Positions 1 to 8,811 of a stretch of DNA of 64,000 bases are shown piece after piece (within the stretch, counting starts at the first letter, position 1; each line of letters begins with the position of its first letter). This DNA comes from Neptunicella sp048268085 (GTDB lineage: Bacteria > Pseudomonadota > Gammaproteobacteria > Enterobacterales > Alteromonadaceae): the NCBI RefSeq assembly GCF_048268085.1, contig NZ_JBLWWF010000016.1, positions 58,593 to 122,592 on the forward strand, given 5' to 3'. The translations under genes and the position numbers were made by a program. The notes beneath the pieces were generated by a model, which saw only the letters and a list, made by a program, of their open reading frames with translations, had not been told where the DNA came from and ran no database searches.

Positions 1-346
1 TGATTAAACGCTCTCCGGGAACCGGGGTAAAAGGAACTGCCGCTATCAATTTAGGATAGTAGTTTAATTGATGTCGTTGATAGGCCTCGGCCCAGGCAAA
101 ATCAAATACATACTCGCCGTAGCTGTGAGTTTTAAGATAACAAGGCACGAATGCCAGTAACTTATTGTTTTCATATGCTGTTAAATAGCGCGGTTGCCAG
201 CCACTGGTTGGGTCGACGCAATGCTGTTGCTCCAGGGCCAGAAAAAATTCGTATTGTAAAAAAGGACAATGATTAAATTGCAAACATTGATATTCATCAG
301 CGTTAATCGCTTCGATGTGATCAATAAAAAGGATATCTAACGGCAT
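1..346 (-). CDS. DUF482 / GNAT-like N-acyltransferase, 5' part only
   Basis: Reading the minus strand from an ATG at 346-344 gives an open frame of 115 codons that runs off the left edge of the window. It starts MPLDILFIDHIEAI and later has VPCYLKTHSYGEYVFDFAW and then VPFTPVPG, a pattern I recognise from the COG3146/DUF482 family, a GNAT-fold group related to FemAB-type peptidyl transferases. The protein should be cytosolic; its substrate is not known. A GAGG lies just before the ATG. It is transcribed divergently from recX with only 92 bp between the starts, so it is not part of the recX transcript. The catalytic half is outside the window, so function rests on the family pattern alone. Confidence 0.7.
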   Translation of the reverse strand, partial: MPLDILFIDHIEAINADEYQCLQFNHCPFLQYEFFLALEQQHCVDPTSGWQPRYLTAYENNKLLAFVPCYLKTHSYGEYVFDFAWAEAYQRHQLNYYPKLIAAVPFTPVPGERLI

Positions 347-438
347 AACCTCAACTTTGCAACTAGCTTGAAAAAGTCTGAACTATTACACTGAGCCTAT
401 CAGTTTCAATCCGGCTTGTTTAATGATTTTTTTGTACA

Positions 439-921
439 ATGACAGACGATAATGCACAAACGATTCGCGATACGTTAATTAGGTTGCTTTCCCGTCGGGA
501 GCACAGCGTTAAGGAATTGTATTTTAAACTACAGTTAAGAGGTTATAGCGCAAAAGACGTGGAGCCTCAGCTAAACCGTTTAATTGAACTGGATTTGCAA
601 AGTGATCGCCGTTTTGCTGAAAGTTTTGTGCGGCAGCGTGTAGCCAAAGGTCAGGGCGAGCAACGTATACGCAATGAATTACGCGAACGAGACGTGAGCG
701 ATGAGTTGATTCACTTCGCCTTGCTTGAAGAACAAGTGGATTGGTTCGAACTGGCTAAGATAGTACATGACAGGAAATTCGGTGAAGCGTCGCCAATACT
801 GAAGGCTAGCGAAAAGCAAAAACATCAGCGTTATTTGCAATATCGCGGTTTTAATTCGGAACAAGTGCGTTATGCCTGCCCTTGTGAATTTCACAGACAA
901 TCATTTGGAAAACGAAAGTAA
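439..921 (+). CDS. recX: RecX, regulator of RecA
   Basis: The 160-residue product matches RecX in length (E. coli RecX is 166) and in its repeated three-helix modules: an N-terminal LLSRREHSVKELYFKLQLRG module, a central FAESFVRQRVAKGQG module and a C-terminal YRGFNSEQV module. RecX binds RecA filaments in the cytosol and limits filament growth. In many gammaproteobacteria recX follows recA directly; here the upstream neighbour is a divergent DUF482 gene, so recA is not adjacent. The ATG at 439 has no strong Shine-Dalgarno sequence. Downstream, 140 bp separate it from a large PAS/coiled-coil gene, which itself sits where alaS would usually follow. Confidence 0.88.
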   Translation: MTDDNAQTIRDTLIRLLSRREHSVKELYFKLQLRGYSAKDVEPQLNRLIELDLQSDRRFAESFVRQRVAKGQGEQRIRNELRERDVSDELIHFALLEEQVDWFELAKIVHDRKFGEASPILKASEKQKHQRYLQYRGFNSEQVRYACPCEFHRQSFGKRK

Positions 922-1061
922 CGCTGGATTAGCCTGGTTATCTTGTCACAAGCGTATTTTAAGTATAAATATTGACACTCAAGTGGCATTTAAAGCACAT
1001 TTTTTTGGTGCAAAAGTGGTTATGCTGTAAATAGTTAACTCTTTAAAGTAGGAAAAATGTC

Positions 1062-4000
1062 TTGAAAACACAGCAAGGCCAGCTCCACATCGCGGCAAAA
1101 GTTATTATTGTTTCTTTTTTTGCACTGCTTGTTAGTCCAATGTCTTATGCCGCACAGGGGCTTATCCAACAGCAAAGTGACGATGTGATCTATATTGGAT
1201 TAGCTGTTATTGCCGCGGTGGTAATGGGATTGTCCATCTGGATTTTGCTGATTAAATCAGCCTTGAAAAAATCGGCTCAAACTCAGCAACAGCAAGCTAC
1301 AGTGCTGCAAGACAAGCAAGCTCAACTTGACGGCGCCGAGCAGGCTATTTTGCACCTTAACGCTGCTGGGCAAGTCATTTATGCCAATCAGGCCATTGCA
1401 TTAGTCTTAAAGACCGATCCGAAACAACTAATAAATCGTGAGTTAACCGAAGTCATCAGCTTGCCTGAAACCGGTAAATTAGTTCGTGTGATGTCGGATG
1501 GGATTGCCGCAAGTGAACAAATTGCGCTGGCAGACATAGGTAAGCATCTTGTGGTGGGGATTCGTCCTGCCAAAGATAATCATTCTGAACTGGCTTTTAT
1601 GGTCTCGATTCAGGATGTTACCCGCCTGCAACAGGCTAAAGATCAGTTGCAATCTGAGTTAACTTTCGAGCAAAAGTTATCTGCTGTGGCACAACTTGGT
1701 CACATGAATATTGATTATCAAAATAATACAGTTTGTGTCGATCAAACCTTTGCTCGATTGTTACAGCGCCCGATACCTGAAGTCGATGGTTCATTAGAAC
1801 AACTTCAAAAGCTGATTGTTAGTGATGACTGGTTATCGTGGAAACAAGCGTTGGAACAGGGAAAACAAGGTCAACCGTTCGAACTTAAATGTCGTTTTTT
1901 AACCCCCGATGGCGTGGCATATACGCAATTATACGGCTTGGTACAGGCTCAAGATGAAAAAGGTGAAGTCTTACAATTACGCATACGGGTGCAAGATTTA
2001 AATCAATTAGCAGCGTTGGAACAGCAAAATGCAGCCGATCAGTTAAAAATCAACAGTCTACTGGGGGCTAATCCTCATCCCATGTATTTTATGGATGAGC
2101 AGAGAAAACTGGTTAACTGTAATGCCGCTTTTGAAAAACTGTTTTCTACCCAATTAAGCCAAATTCGAGGCTGCGGAATCGATGAATTAAGCTTTCTACC
2201 TGACGACATCAAACAACAGCATAATGTTGATGAACTGATGTTGATGAGCATGGGAGGCGGCATGCTTAAAGAGATAGAACTGCGGTTAGCGGAAGATGAC
2301 CTGAGGTCGATTCGTTTTAAACTTCAGGGCTATCGCCGAGCAGATGGAAAAATGGCCGGTTTGATTGGCTTGATAGAAGACATCAGTGAGCTAAAAGCCA
2401 GTCAGGCCCTGTTAGAACAGGAACGCCAGCGGTTTAGACAAATGCTCGATTTAGCCCCGGTTGCGGTCGCCATTATCGATCAGGACGACCATATTATTCA
2501 GGCGAATAATGCTTTCACTGAGCGCTTAGGATTAAGTGCCAAAGAAATGAAAAAGGGCTCGTTCTATCAATTGTTTAACGATCCGATTAATTCAGGTAAA
2601 GCGGCCAAGCAACTGCATAAAACGGGTAAGTTACGCGCATTTGCGGCTGATCTAAAAGGTGCCGGCGAGGACTTGCATCCTAGCGAGTTACATATCGATT
2701 TGTTTGATCCCGATACTCAGCAATATCTATGTTGGATTTCCGATATTAGTGATAAACAATTCCATCAGGACAAATTTGAAGGCTTGTTGCAACATAGCAG
2801 TATGCCAATGGCGGTGCTGAATGAAGATGGCTTTAGCAAACTTAATCCGGCGGCTTGCGAGTTTTTTGCCATTGAAGATGAAGACGAGTTATTCGGACTT
2901 TTCCCTTATTCCCCTGAACTGAATACCAATCAGGAAGCGGTTGAGAAACTGCAACAAAAACTCGACAAATTACGTCAGGATGGTCAGGCACAGAGCCTGG
3001 TCTGGCAACATCAGCGCAACGAACAGGCGTTACCCTGTCAGGCGACTTATGTGCCGATGTATAAAGGTCAGGAGCTAGATTCCATTTTATGTATCTGGAT
3101 GGATATGCGAGCGATTAACCAAGCTGATGAGCAGCGCATGGCCGCAATAAACTTGCAACAGGCTGCTGAACGTCGGGTCGCTGAAAAACAACAATTGCTA
3201 GAAAGTAGTCAGGATCAACTTGCCAGTAAAGTGCAGTCATTGACCGACACCGAATCGAAGTTGCAGGAAGTGCAACAAGATTTAACTCAAAAGCAGAGCA
3301 AGCTATCAGACTTGGAACAGGCTCACCAGGATGTGACCGACAATTTACAGCGCTTAAAACAGGATTATGATCAAAGTCGCAATCTATTGGCTGAAAGCCA
3401 GCAAACTAATGCAGAATTGGAAGACCAGTTACAACAATCCAGCGTTAAAGTGAACGCGTTAGAAAAACAACGCAGCCAGATTGCCGATGCATTACAAAAT
3501 AGCGAACAACAATATAAACGTGCCCAACAAGAACTGGCAGAAAGTGAAGCCACCAGCGATCGGTTGCAGCAAGAACAGCAGCAGCAGCAGCAAAAAATCA
3601 GTGAATTTGTTGAGCAAATCGAAGGCTTAAAATCATCAATTGAACAGAAAGACCAGCAAATTAGCCAGGTAAGTGGCCAGATCACTACCTTGCAGTCGCA
3701 GCTTGCCAGCTCCGGTGAAGCGGGAGAAAAATTGCGTGAGCAGTTACTTAATCAGCGTAAAGCCAGTGAACTGGCCGAACAGCAACGTCGCGAACTGGAA
3801 GAAACATGTCGCCGAGCGCAAGCTGAATTGTCTGGCAAGGCACGCCGTATCGATCACCTGCAACATGAAATGCAAAAATTTGAGGAAATGTCGAATCAGC
3901 AAAAAGGTGATATGGAGCAACAACAGAAGTTATTGCAACAAGAGCTGGAAGCCAAACAACAACAACTGATGGAAACGCAACAAATATTGGACGAAACCAA

Positions 4001-5588
4001 ACGTCAGTCAGAAAAAGAAAAAGTTGAGAAAGAACAGCAGCAACAGCAATTGCAAAAAATGCAGGAAGAACTGGCAGAAGTGGAACGTCGTACTGCCGAA
4101 CAACAGATGAAAATAGCGGATGCAGATAAACACTGGCAGCAACAACAACAAGCGTTACAGCAAGAGTTAGCGGCTAAACAACAGCAACTGCAACAGACCG
4201 AACAAATACTGAATGACGCCAAACAGCAAACAGAGGCCGAAAAGGCTGAAAAAGCCAAGCAGCAAAAAATCTTTGAAAAGTTGCAAGCTGAGTTAGCTGA
4301 AGTAGAGCAACGTACGGCCGAACAACAACAAAAAATGGCTGAAAGCGACCAACAATGGCAACAGCGCCAACTGGAGCTTAAACGCGAACTGGAAGAGAAA
4401 CAGCAACGTCTGCAACAAACCCAGGAACAACTAGATAAAACACAACAGCAATCCGATGCAGAAAAATTACAGCGCATGGAGCAGCAGCAGAAGTTTGATC
4501 AGTTAAAAGTTGAGCTAGCGGATGTTGAAACTCGTGCGGTAAAACAGCGGGAAATGATGGAAGGCAGCGATGAACAATGGCGTCAGCATCATGATGAAAT
4601 AGAACAGCAAAAGAAACAGTTGCAACAAGCCTTGCAGGAAGCTGAGAAACAGAATGCCGCGATTCAGGATCAGCTAAAAAATAGCATGCAGGAATTGCAA
4701 AAAGCTGAAAACCAGGTGACCGAAACATTATCCGGAGAACAAAAACTACAAGCCGAACTTGAAGAAGCTCGTCAACAAGCTGAACAACTTAAACAGGCAT
4801 TGCAGCAACGCGAAGAGCAAGAATCTAAATTGCAGCAACAGCTTGAAGAGCAACAAAAAGTCTTACAGGACAGTGAACAGAATATTTCCAGTCTGGAAGG
4901 TGAACAAAAACAACTGACTGAACAATTGCAAGCGGTGCGTGAAGAGTATTCCACTACCCAACAAAGTCTGAGCGCGCAGGATAGTAATCAGTCTCAATTA
5001 GCCGAGCAGTTGAAAAAGCTTGAACAAGAATTACAAAACAGTAAACAGCAGTTGGATAGTAAAGAAAACGCCCTGCAAGATGCTCAGAAGAAACTGGAAA
5101 GTAGTCAGGCAAAATTAACCGAACAGGAACAGGCCTTGGTGGCTGCCCATAAAGCGGAACTGGAAGAAGCCAAATTGGCAAATCAGAAAGACGCAAAACA
5201 AGCGGCGAAACCTATTCCGGAATTTGCCAAGTTACCCATGCCGGAAAGTCCGGATGCCTGGTTTGCCTTGCTGCCCTTTTTACAAAACCATGCCAGTACA
5301 GAGCCATTGCCGGTTGCATTGAATTCATTGATGGATGAATTACAACAAGCCACCGATAAAACTAACGCTGCTGTAGAAAAAGAAGATGCCGGACAAATTC
5401 TGATTAACGCCAGAAAATTGGTCAATATTGCCAACAAGATTAACTCTGAACCCTTGACCGACCTCAGTACGCAATTGGAAGCTGCCTGTAAACAGGGGCA
5501 AGTGGACAGCATCTCGATTTTCTGGCCGAATATGCGTAAATCATTACAAACTACATTGCGGGTGATCTATTCACATTTGCAGATCTAA
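1062..5588 (+). CDS. 1508-residue membrane-anchored PAS / coiled-coil protein with HPt-like end
   Basis: I chose the TTG start at 1062 because AGGA at 1050-1053 is well placed and the ATG at 1057 is closed by a stop after two codons. The N terminus has a signal-like hydrophobic stretch (about residues 8-31) and a second membrane segment (about 41-63). Residues about 85-690 look like four or five PAS-type sensor domains in tandem (for example ILHLNAAGQVIYANQA, MYFMDEQRKLVNCNAAF, AVAIIDQDDHIIQANNAF). Residues about 690-1370 are a Gln-rich coiled coil with three tandem 74-residue repeats. The last 110 residues resemble a histidine phosphotransfer (HPt) bundle, but Arg1451 sits where the His would be. 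No kinase, GGDEF or EAL domain is present. It probably senses a signal at the membrane and acts as a scaffold; that is inference. Confidence 0.75.
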   Translation: MKTQQGQLHIAAKVIIVSFFALLVSPMSYAAQGLIQQQSDDVIYIGLAVIAAVVMGLSIWILLIKSALKKSAQTQQQQATVLQDKQAQLDGAEQAILHLNAAGQVIYANQAIALVLKTDPKQLINRELTEVISLPETGKLVRVMSDGIAASEQIALADIGKHLVVGIRPAKDNHSELAFMVSIQDVTRLQQAKDQLQSELTFEQKLSAVAQLGHMNIDYQNNTVCVDQTFARLLQRPIPEVDGSLEQLQKLIVSDDWLSWKQALEQGKQGQPFELKCRFLTPDGVAYTQLYGLVQAQDEKGEVLQLRIRVQDLNQLAALEQQNAADQLKINSLLGANPHPMYFMDEQRKLVNCNAAFEKLFSTQLSQIRGCGIDELSFLPDDIKQQHNVDELMLMSMGGGMLKEIELRLAEDDLRSIRFKLQGYRRADGKMAGLIGLIEDISELKASQALLEQERQRFRQMLDLAPVAVAIIDQDDHIIQANNAFTERLGLSAKEMKKGSFYQLFNDPINSGKAAKQLHKTGKLRAFAADLKGAGEDLHPSELHIDLFDPDTQQYLCWISDISDKQFHQDKFEGLLQHSSMPMAVLNEDGFSKLNPAACEFFAIEDEDELFGLFPYSPELNTNQEAVEKLQQKLDKLRQDGQAQSLVWQHQRNEQALPCQATYVPMYKGQELDSILCIWMDMRAINQADEQRMAAINLQQAAERRVAEKQQLLESSQDQLASKVQSLTDTESKLQEVQQDLTQKQSKLSDLEQAHQDVTDNLQRLKQDYDQSRNLLAESQQTNAELEDQLQQSSVKVNALEKQRSQIADALQNSEQQYKRAQQELAESEATSDRLQQEQQQQQQKISEFVEQIEGLKSSIEQKDQQISQVSGQITTLQSQLASSGEAGEKLREQLLNQRKASELAEQQRRELEETCRRAQAELSGKARRIDHLQHEMQKFEEMSNQQKGDMEQQQKLLQQELEAKQQQLMETQQILDETKRQSEKEKVEKEQQQQQLQKMQEELAEVERRTAEQQMKIADADKHWQQQQQALQQELAAKQQQLQQTEQILNDAKQQTEAEKAEKAKQQKIFEKLQAELAEVEQRTAEQQQKMAESDQQWQQRQLELKRELEEKQQRLQQTQEQLDKTQQQSDAEKLQRMEQQQKFDQLKVELADVETRAVKQREMMEGSDEQWRQHHDEIEQQKKQLQQALQEAEKQNAAIQDQLKNSMQELQKAENQVTETLSGEQKLQAELEEARQQAEQLKQALQQREEQESKLQQQLEEQQKVLQDSEQNISSLEGEQKQLTEQLQAVREEYSTTQQSLSAQDSNQSQLAEQLKKLEQELQNSKQQLDSKENALQDAQKKLESSQAKLTEQEQALVAAHKAELEEAKLANQKDAKQAAKPIPEFAKLPMPESPDAWFALLPFLQNHASTEPLPVALNSLMDELQQATDKTNAAVEKEDAGQILINARKLVNIANKINSEPLTDLSTQLEAACKQGQVDSISIFWPNMRKSLQTTLRVIYSHLQI
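3915..4580 (+). repeat. Three tandem 222-bp (74-codon) repeats in the coiled coil
   Basis: Units lie at 3915-4136, 4137-4358 and 4359-4580. Each encodes 74 residues ending in a Trp (codons at 4134, 4356 and 4578, exactly 222 bp apart). All share the order LEAKQQQL, then a K/EK-rich stretch, then ELAEVE.RTAEQQ and a short D/S-rich turn before the Trp. The third unit is the most diverged. The matching phase keeps the coiled coil in register. Confidence 0.9.
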
Positions 5589-5784
5589 TTTAATCATTCT
5601 GACTGAACCATGCCATGGATGGCGTTGAGTCTTAATTGAATATCTATCGCGCGTAAAATTGTTATATTTTTATCACTAATTCCCCGTTAAACCTGTGGCT
5701 TGCATCTGTAAACCGGCCCATTTTCATGATATGTTGCGCAGCTAATTTTTTAATCAATTTCGCTTTACCCAGTCAGGATTATCG

Positions 5785-8382
5785 ATGATCAAAACCACCG
5801 CCGACCTTAGAAGTGCTTTTCTCAATTATTTTGCACAACATAATCACCAAAAAGTGAGTAGTAGCTCACTGGTTCCGGCCGATGATCCTACCTTGCTGTT
5901 TACTAACGCGGGGATGAATCAGTTTAAAGATGTGTTTTTGGGCGCTGATAAGCGCAGTTATACGCGTGCGGTATCGTCGCAGCGCTGTGTTCGTGCCGGT
6001 GGTAAGCATAACGATTTGGAAAATGTTGGTTATACCGCGCGTCATCACACCTTCTTTGAAATGTTGGGTAATTTCAGTTTTGGCGATTATTTTAAAACTG
6101 AAGCGATTAAATTTGCCTGGACTTTTTTAACTGAACATCTCGGTTTGCCGGCAGAAAAACTGCTAGTAACGGTTTATTCCGAAGACGATGAAGCCTTTGC
6201 CATCTGGGAAAATGAAATTGGTTTGCCCGCCGATAAAATTATCCGTATCAGTACATCGGATAACTTTTGGTCAATGGGTGATACTGGTCCTTGTGGCCCT
6301 TGTTCGGAAATTTTCTATGATCATGGCGAGCATATCTGGGGCGGTCCTCCAGGCTCCCCTGAAGAAGACGGTGACCGTTTTATCGAAATCTGGAACTTGG
6401 TCTTTATGCAGTTTAACCGTCAGGCCGACGGTACGATGGAGCCGTTACCCAAGCCTTCAATCGATACCGGTATGGGATTAGAGCGGATTTCGGCTATTTT
6501 GCAAAATGTCCACAGTAACTACGAAATCGATATTTTTCAGAATCTGATCAAAGATGCGGCTGACATTGTAGGTAGTGATGATTTACAGGATAAATCCTTA
6601 CGCGTGATTGCTGATCATATTCGTTCTTGCGGTTTCTTAATTTGTGATGGGGTGATGCCTTCCAACGAAGGCCGTGGTTACGTTTTACGCCGAATTATTC
6701 GTCGTGCGGTACGTCACGGTTATAAACTCGGCGCCAATGATATTTTCTTTTATAAACTCTATGCCTCATTGATTAAACAAATGGGTGAGTTCTATCCGGA
6801 ACTGCAAGCCCAGCAAGCTACGGTAGAAAAAGTATTACGGGTTGAAGAAGAGCAATTTTCACGCACCTTAGAGCGTGGCATGCATTTGTTAAACGATGCG
6901 ATCGCTAACTTACAGGGCGATACCATTCCCGGTGAAACCGTATTTAAATTGTATGATACCTATGGCTTCCCAGCCGATTTAACCAATGACGTGGCACGGG
7001 AAAAAGATTTAAAGATCGATGAAGCCGGGTTTGAAGCCGCGATGCAGCAGCAACGCAAACGAGCCCAACAAGCCAGTAACTTTGGTACTGATTACAACGA
7101 TGTATTGAAGTCCGAGCAGAAAACTGAGTTTACCGGTTACGAGTTTGAACAAGGTAATGCCAAGGTCGTCGAGTTATTTAGCCAAGGTCAATCAGTGGAT
7201 AAACTTGAAGCCGGTGCCGAAGGAACGGTCATTCTGGATCAAACCCCATTTTACGCTGAATCGGGTGGCCAAATTGGTGACAGCGGTGTGCTGCGTTTGG
7301 CGAAGGGTGACTTTACCGTTAATGATACGGTTAAGTTAAGTCATGCGGTTGCCCACCAAGGGGTTGCATCGGTAGAACTAAAACTCGGTGATACGGTGAA
7401 CGCGCAGGTCGCCACAGAGCGTCGTCAGGCAATTCGTCTTAATCACAGCGCCACTCATCTGTTACATGCTGCATTAAAAGACGTTTTAGGTGATCATGTT
7501 AATCAGAAAGGGTCACTGGTGGATGCTGAGCGTTTGCGTTTTGACTTCTCGCACTTTGAAGCGGTGAGTAAACAAGAAATTACTCAAATCGAAAATCTGG
7601 TCAATCAGCAAGTTCGCCTTAACCATCCGTTACAAACCAAACTGATGGAATTGGAAGAAGCCAAAGCCTCTGGAGCACAGGCCTTGTTCGGCGAGAAATA
7701 CGATGAACAAGTACGTGTGGTATCGATGGGCGATTTTTCGATTGAATTATGTGGTGGAACACATGTCAAACAAACAGGTGACATTGGTTTGTTCCGCATT
7801 ATTTCTGAAAGCGGTATTGCCGCCGGTGTGAGACGTATTGAAGCGGTAACCGGCCAGGCCGCGTTGGAATATACCCAGCAACAGGCTTCACAGTTGAATA
7901 ATGTGGCTGCCTTGATTAAGTCTGATAGTGCCCATATCTACGATAAGGTGGCGCAATTAGTCGAACAAGGTAAAGGACTAGAGAAAGAGATAGCGCAACT
8001 CAAGCAAAAACTGGCTAGTCAGGCCGGGTCTGATCTGCTTTCTCAGGTTATTGAAATAAAAGGCATCAAAGTACTGTCTTGTGTATTAGAAGGGGTTGAA
8101 GCTAAATCCTTACGTGATATGAGCGATACACTCAAGAGTCAGCTAGGCAGTGGTATTTTAATGTTGGGTCTGGCTAACGGCGATAAAGTCAATTTGATCG
8201 CCGGTGTGACCAAAGACTTAATCGGTAAAGTGAAAGCCGGGGAATTGGTTAACTTTGTTGCTCAACAAGTTGGTGGTAAAGGTGGTGGCAGACCCGATAT
8301 GGCACAAGCGGGTGGGTCACAACCTGAAAATTTAGCTACGGCGATTGCGTCAGTTCCGACTTGGTTGGAAGCGCAACTGTAA
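5785..8382 (+). CDS. alaS: Alanyl-tRNA synthetase
   Basis: The 865-residue product is a full-length AlaRS: class II catalytic core at the N terminus (TPTLLFTNAGM-like segment, here DDPTLLFTNAGMNQFKD, and the RAVSSQRCVRAGGKHND block), tRNA-recognition middle part, editing domain with the zinc-type residues H554, H558, C656 and H660 (HSATH and CGGTH), and a C-terminal C-Ala/DHHA1 domain with the glycine-rich GGKGGGRPDMAQAGG motif near residue 830. It charges tRNA-Ala in the cytosol and clears mischarged Ser/Gly. Start ATG at 5785 follows AGGA. It precedes csrA, the usual gammaproteobacterial order, and is separated from the upstream coiled-coil gene by 196 bp, enough for its own promoter. Confidence 0.98.
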   Translation: MIKTTADLRSAFLNYFAQHNHQKVSSSSLVPADDPTLLFTNAGMNQFKDVFLGADKRSYTRAVSSQRCVRAGGKHNDLENVGYTARHHTFFEMLGNFSFGDYFKTEAIKFAWTFLTEHLGLPAEKLLVTVYSEDDEAFAIWENEIGLPADKIIRISTSDNFWSMGDTGPCGPCSEIFYDHGEHIWGGPPGSPEEDGDRFIEIWNLVFMQFNRQADGTMEPLPKPSIDTGMGLERISAILQNVHSNYEIDIFQNLIKDAADIVGSDDLQDKSLRVIADHIRSCGFLICDGVMPSNEGRGYVLRRIIRRAVRHGYKLGANDIFFYKLYASLIKQMGEFYPELQAQQATVEKVLRVEEEQFSRTLERGMHLLNDAIANLQGDTIPGETVFKLYDTYGFPADLTNDVAREKDLKIDEAGFEAAMQQQRKRAQQASNFGTDYNDVLKSEQKTEFTGYEFEQGNAKVVELFSQGQSVDKLEAGAEGTVILDQTPFYAESGGQIGDSGVLRLAKGDFTVNDTVKLSHAVAHQGVASVELKLGDTVNAQVATERRQAIRLNHSATHLLHAALKDVLGDHVNQKGSLVDAERLRFDFSHFEAVSKQEITQIENLVNQQVRLNHPLQTKLMELEEAKASGAQALFGEKYDEQVRVVSMGDFSIELCGGTHVKQTGDIGLFRIISESGIAAGVRRIEAVTGQAALEYTQQQASQLNNVAALIKSDSAHIYDKVAQLVEQGKGLEKEIAQLKQKLASQAGSDLLSQVIEIKGIKVLSCVLEGVEAKSLRDMSDTLKSQLGSGILMLGLANGDKVNLIAGVTKDLIGKVKAGELVNFVAQQVGGKGGGRPDMAQAGGSQPENLATAIASVPTWLEAQL

Positions 8383-8535
8383 ATTCGAATTTAGGGTAAC
8401 CCCCTGATAATCGACCAGTTTTTGAAGTGACAACAGAAACAGGAGAGGTCGATAGCAATATTTGTGCTTCTGCTCAAATATAAGCTAACTTTAGAAGGGA
8501 CTAATTATTGGAATAAACGGAATAGGAGCAAGAGA

Positions 8536-8748
8536 ATGCTAATTTTGACCCGTCGTGTAGGTGAAACATTAATGGTTGGTGATGAAGTAACAGTCACCGT
8601 GTTAGGGGTAAAAGGAAATCAGGTTCGTATCGGTGTTAACGCACCTAAGGAAGTGTCTGTGCATCGTGAAGAAATTTACATGCGCATACAGGCTGAGAAA
8701 AACACCAAACTTGCTGCTCATGAAGAACCGTCAGGGGATGATGATTAA
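8536..8748 (+). CDS. csrA: Carbon storage regulator CsrA
   Basis: The 70-residue product starts MLILTRRVGET and contains the RIGVNAPKEVSVHREEIY core that defines CsrA/RsmA, a dimeric RNA-binding protein that blocks or stabilises target mRNAs carrying GGA motifs. I take the ATG at 8536, which has AGGAG at 8524-8528 with a 7-bp gap; a longer in-frame extension from 8464 lacks family support. It lies 153 bp after alaS and is followed by a clear intrinsic terminator at 8761. The acidic tail (GDDD) is a common minor variation. CsrA typically controls motility and carbon storage, which suits the flagellar genes elsewhere in the window, though no direct link is visible. Confidence 0.98.
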   Translation: MLILTRRVGETLMVGDEVTVTVLGVKGNQVRIGVNAPKEVSVHREEIYMRIQAEKNTKLAAHEEPSGDDD

Positions 8749-8760
8749 GCACCAATAGAG

Positions 8761-8787
8761 AAGGCTGGTTTTCCCAGCCTTTTTATT
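8761..8787 (+). terminator. Intrinsic terminator of alaS-csrA
   Basis: A 7-bp stem AGGCTGG (8762-8768) pairs with CCAGCCT (8774-8780) around a TTTTC loop, extended by one A-T pair, and runs into TTTTTATT. It lies 13 bp after the csrA stop, in the right orientation for csrA. Confidence 0.9.
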
Positions 8788-8811
8788 ATCTTGGCAATAC
8801 CCTTGAGATTA

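Noticed and set aside
972..1026. Promoter candidate TTGACA at 972 before the PAS gene
   Set aside because: No good -10 at 16-18 bp; the best -10 (TATGCT at 1021) is too far away, so the promoter is left unassigned.
3371..4954. Several Cys/Ser-rich antisense frames within the coiled-coil gene
   Set aside because: They are the reverse reading of Gln-rich codons (CAA/CAG read as TTG/CTG and in other phases as TGC/TGT). No ribosome site or family pattern supports them.
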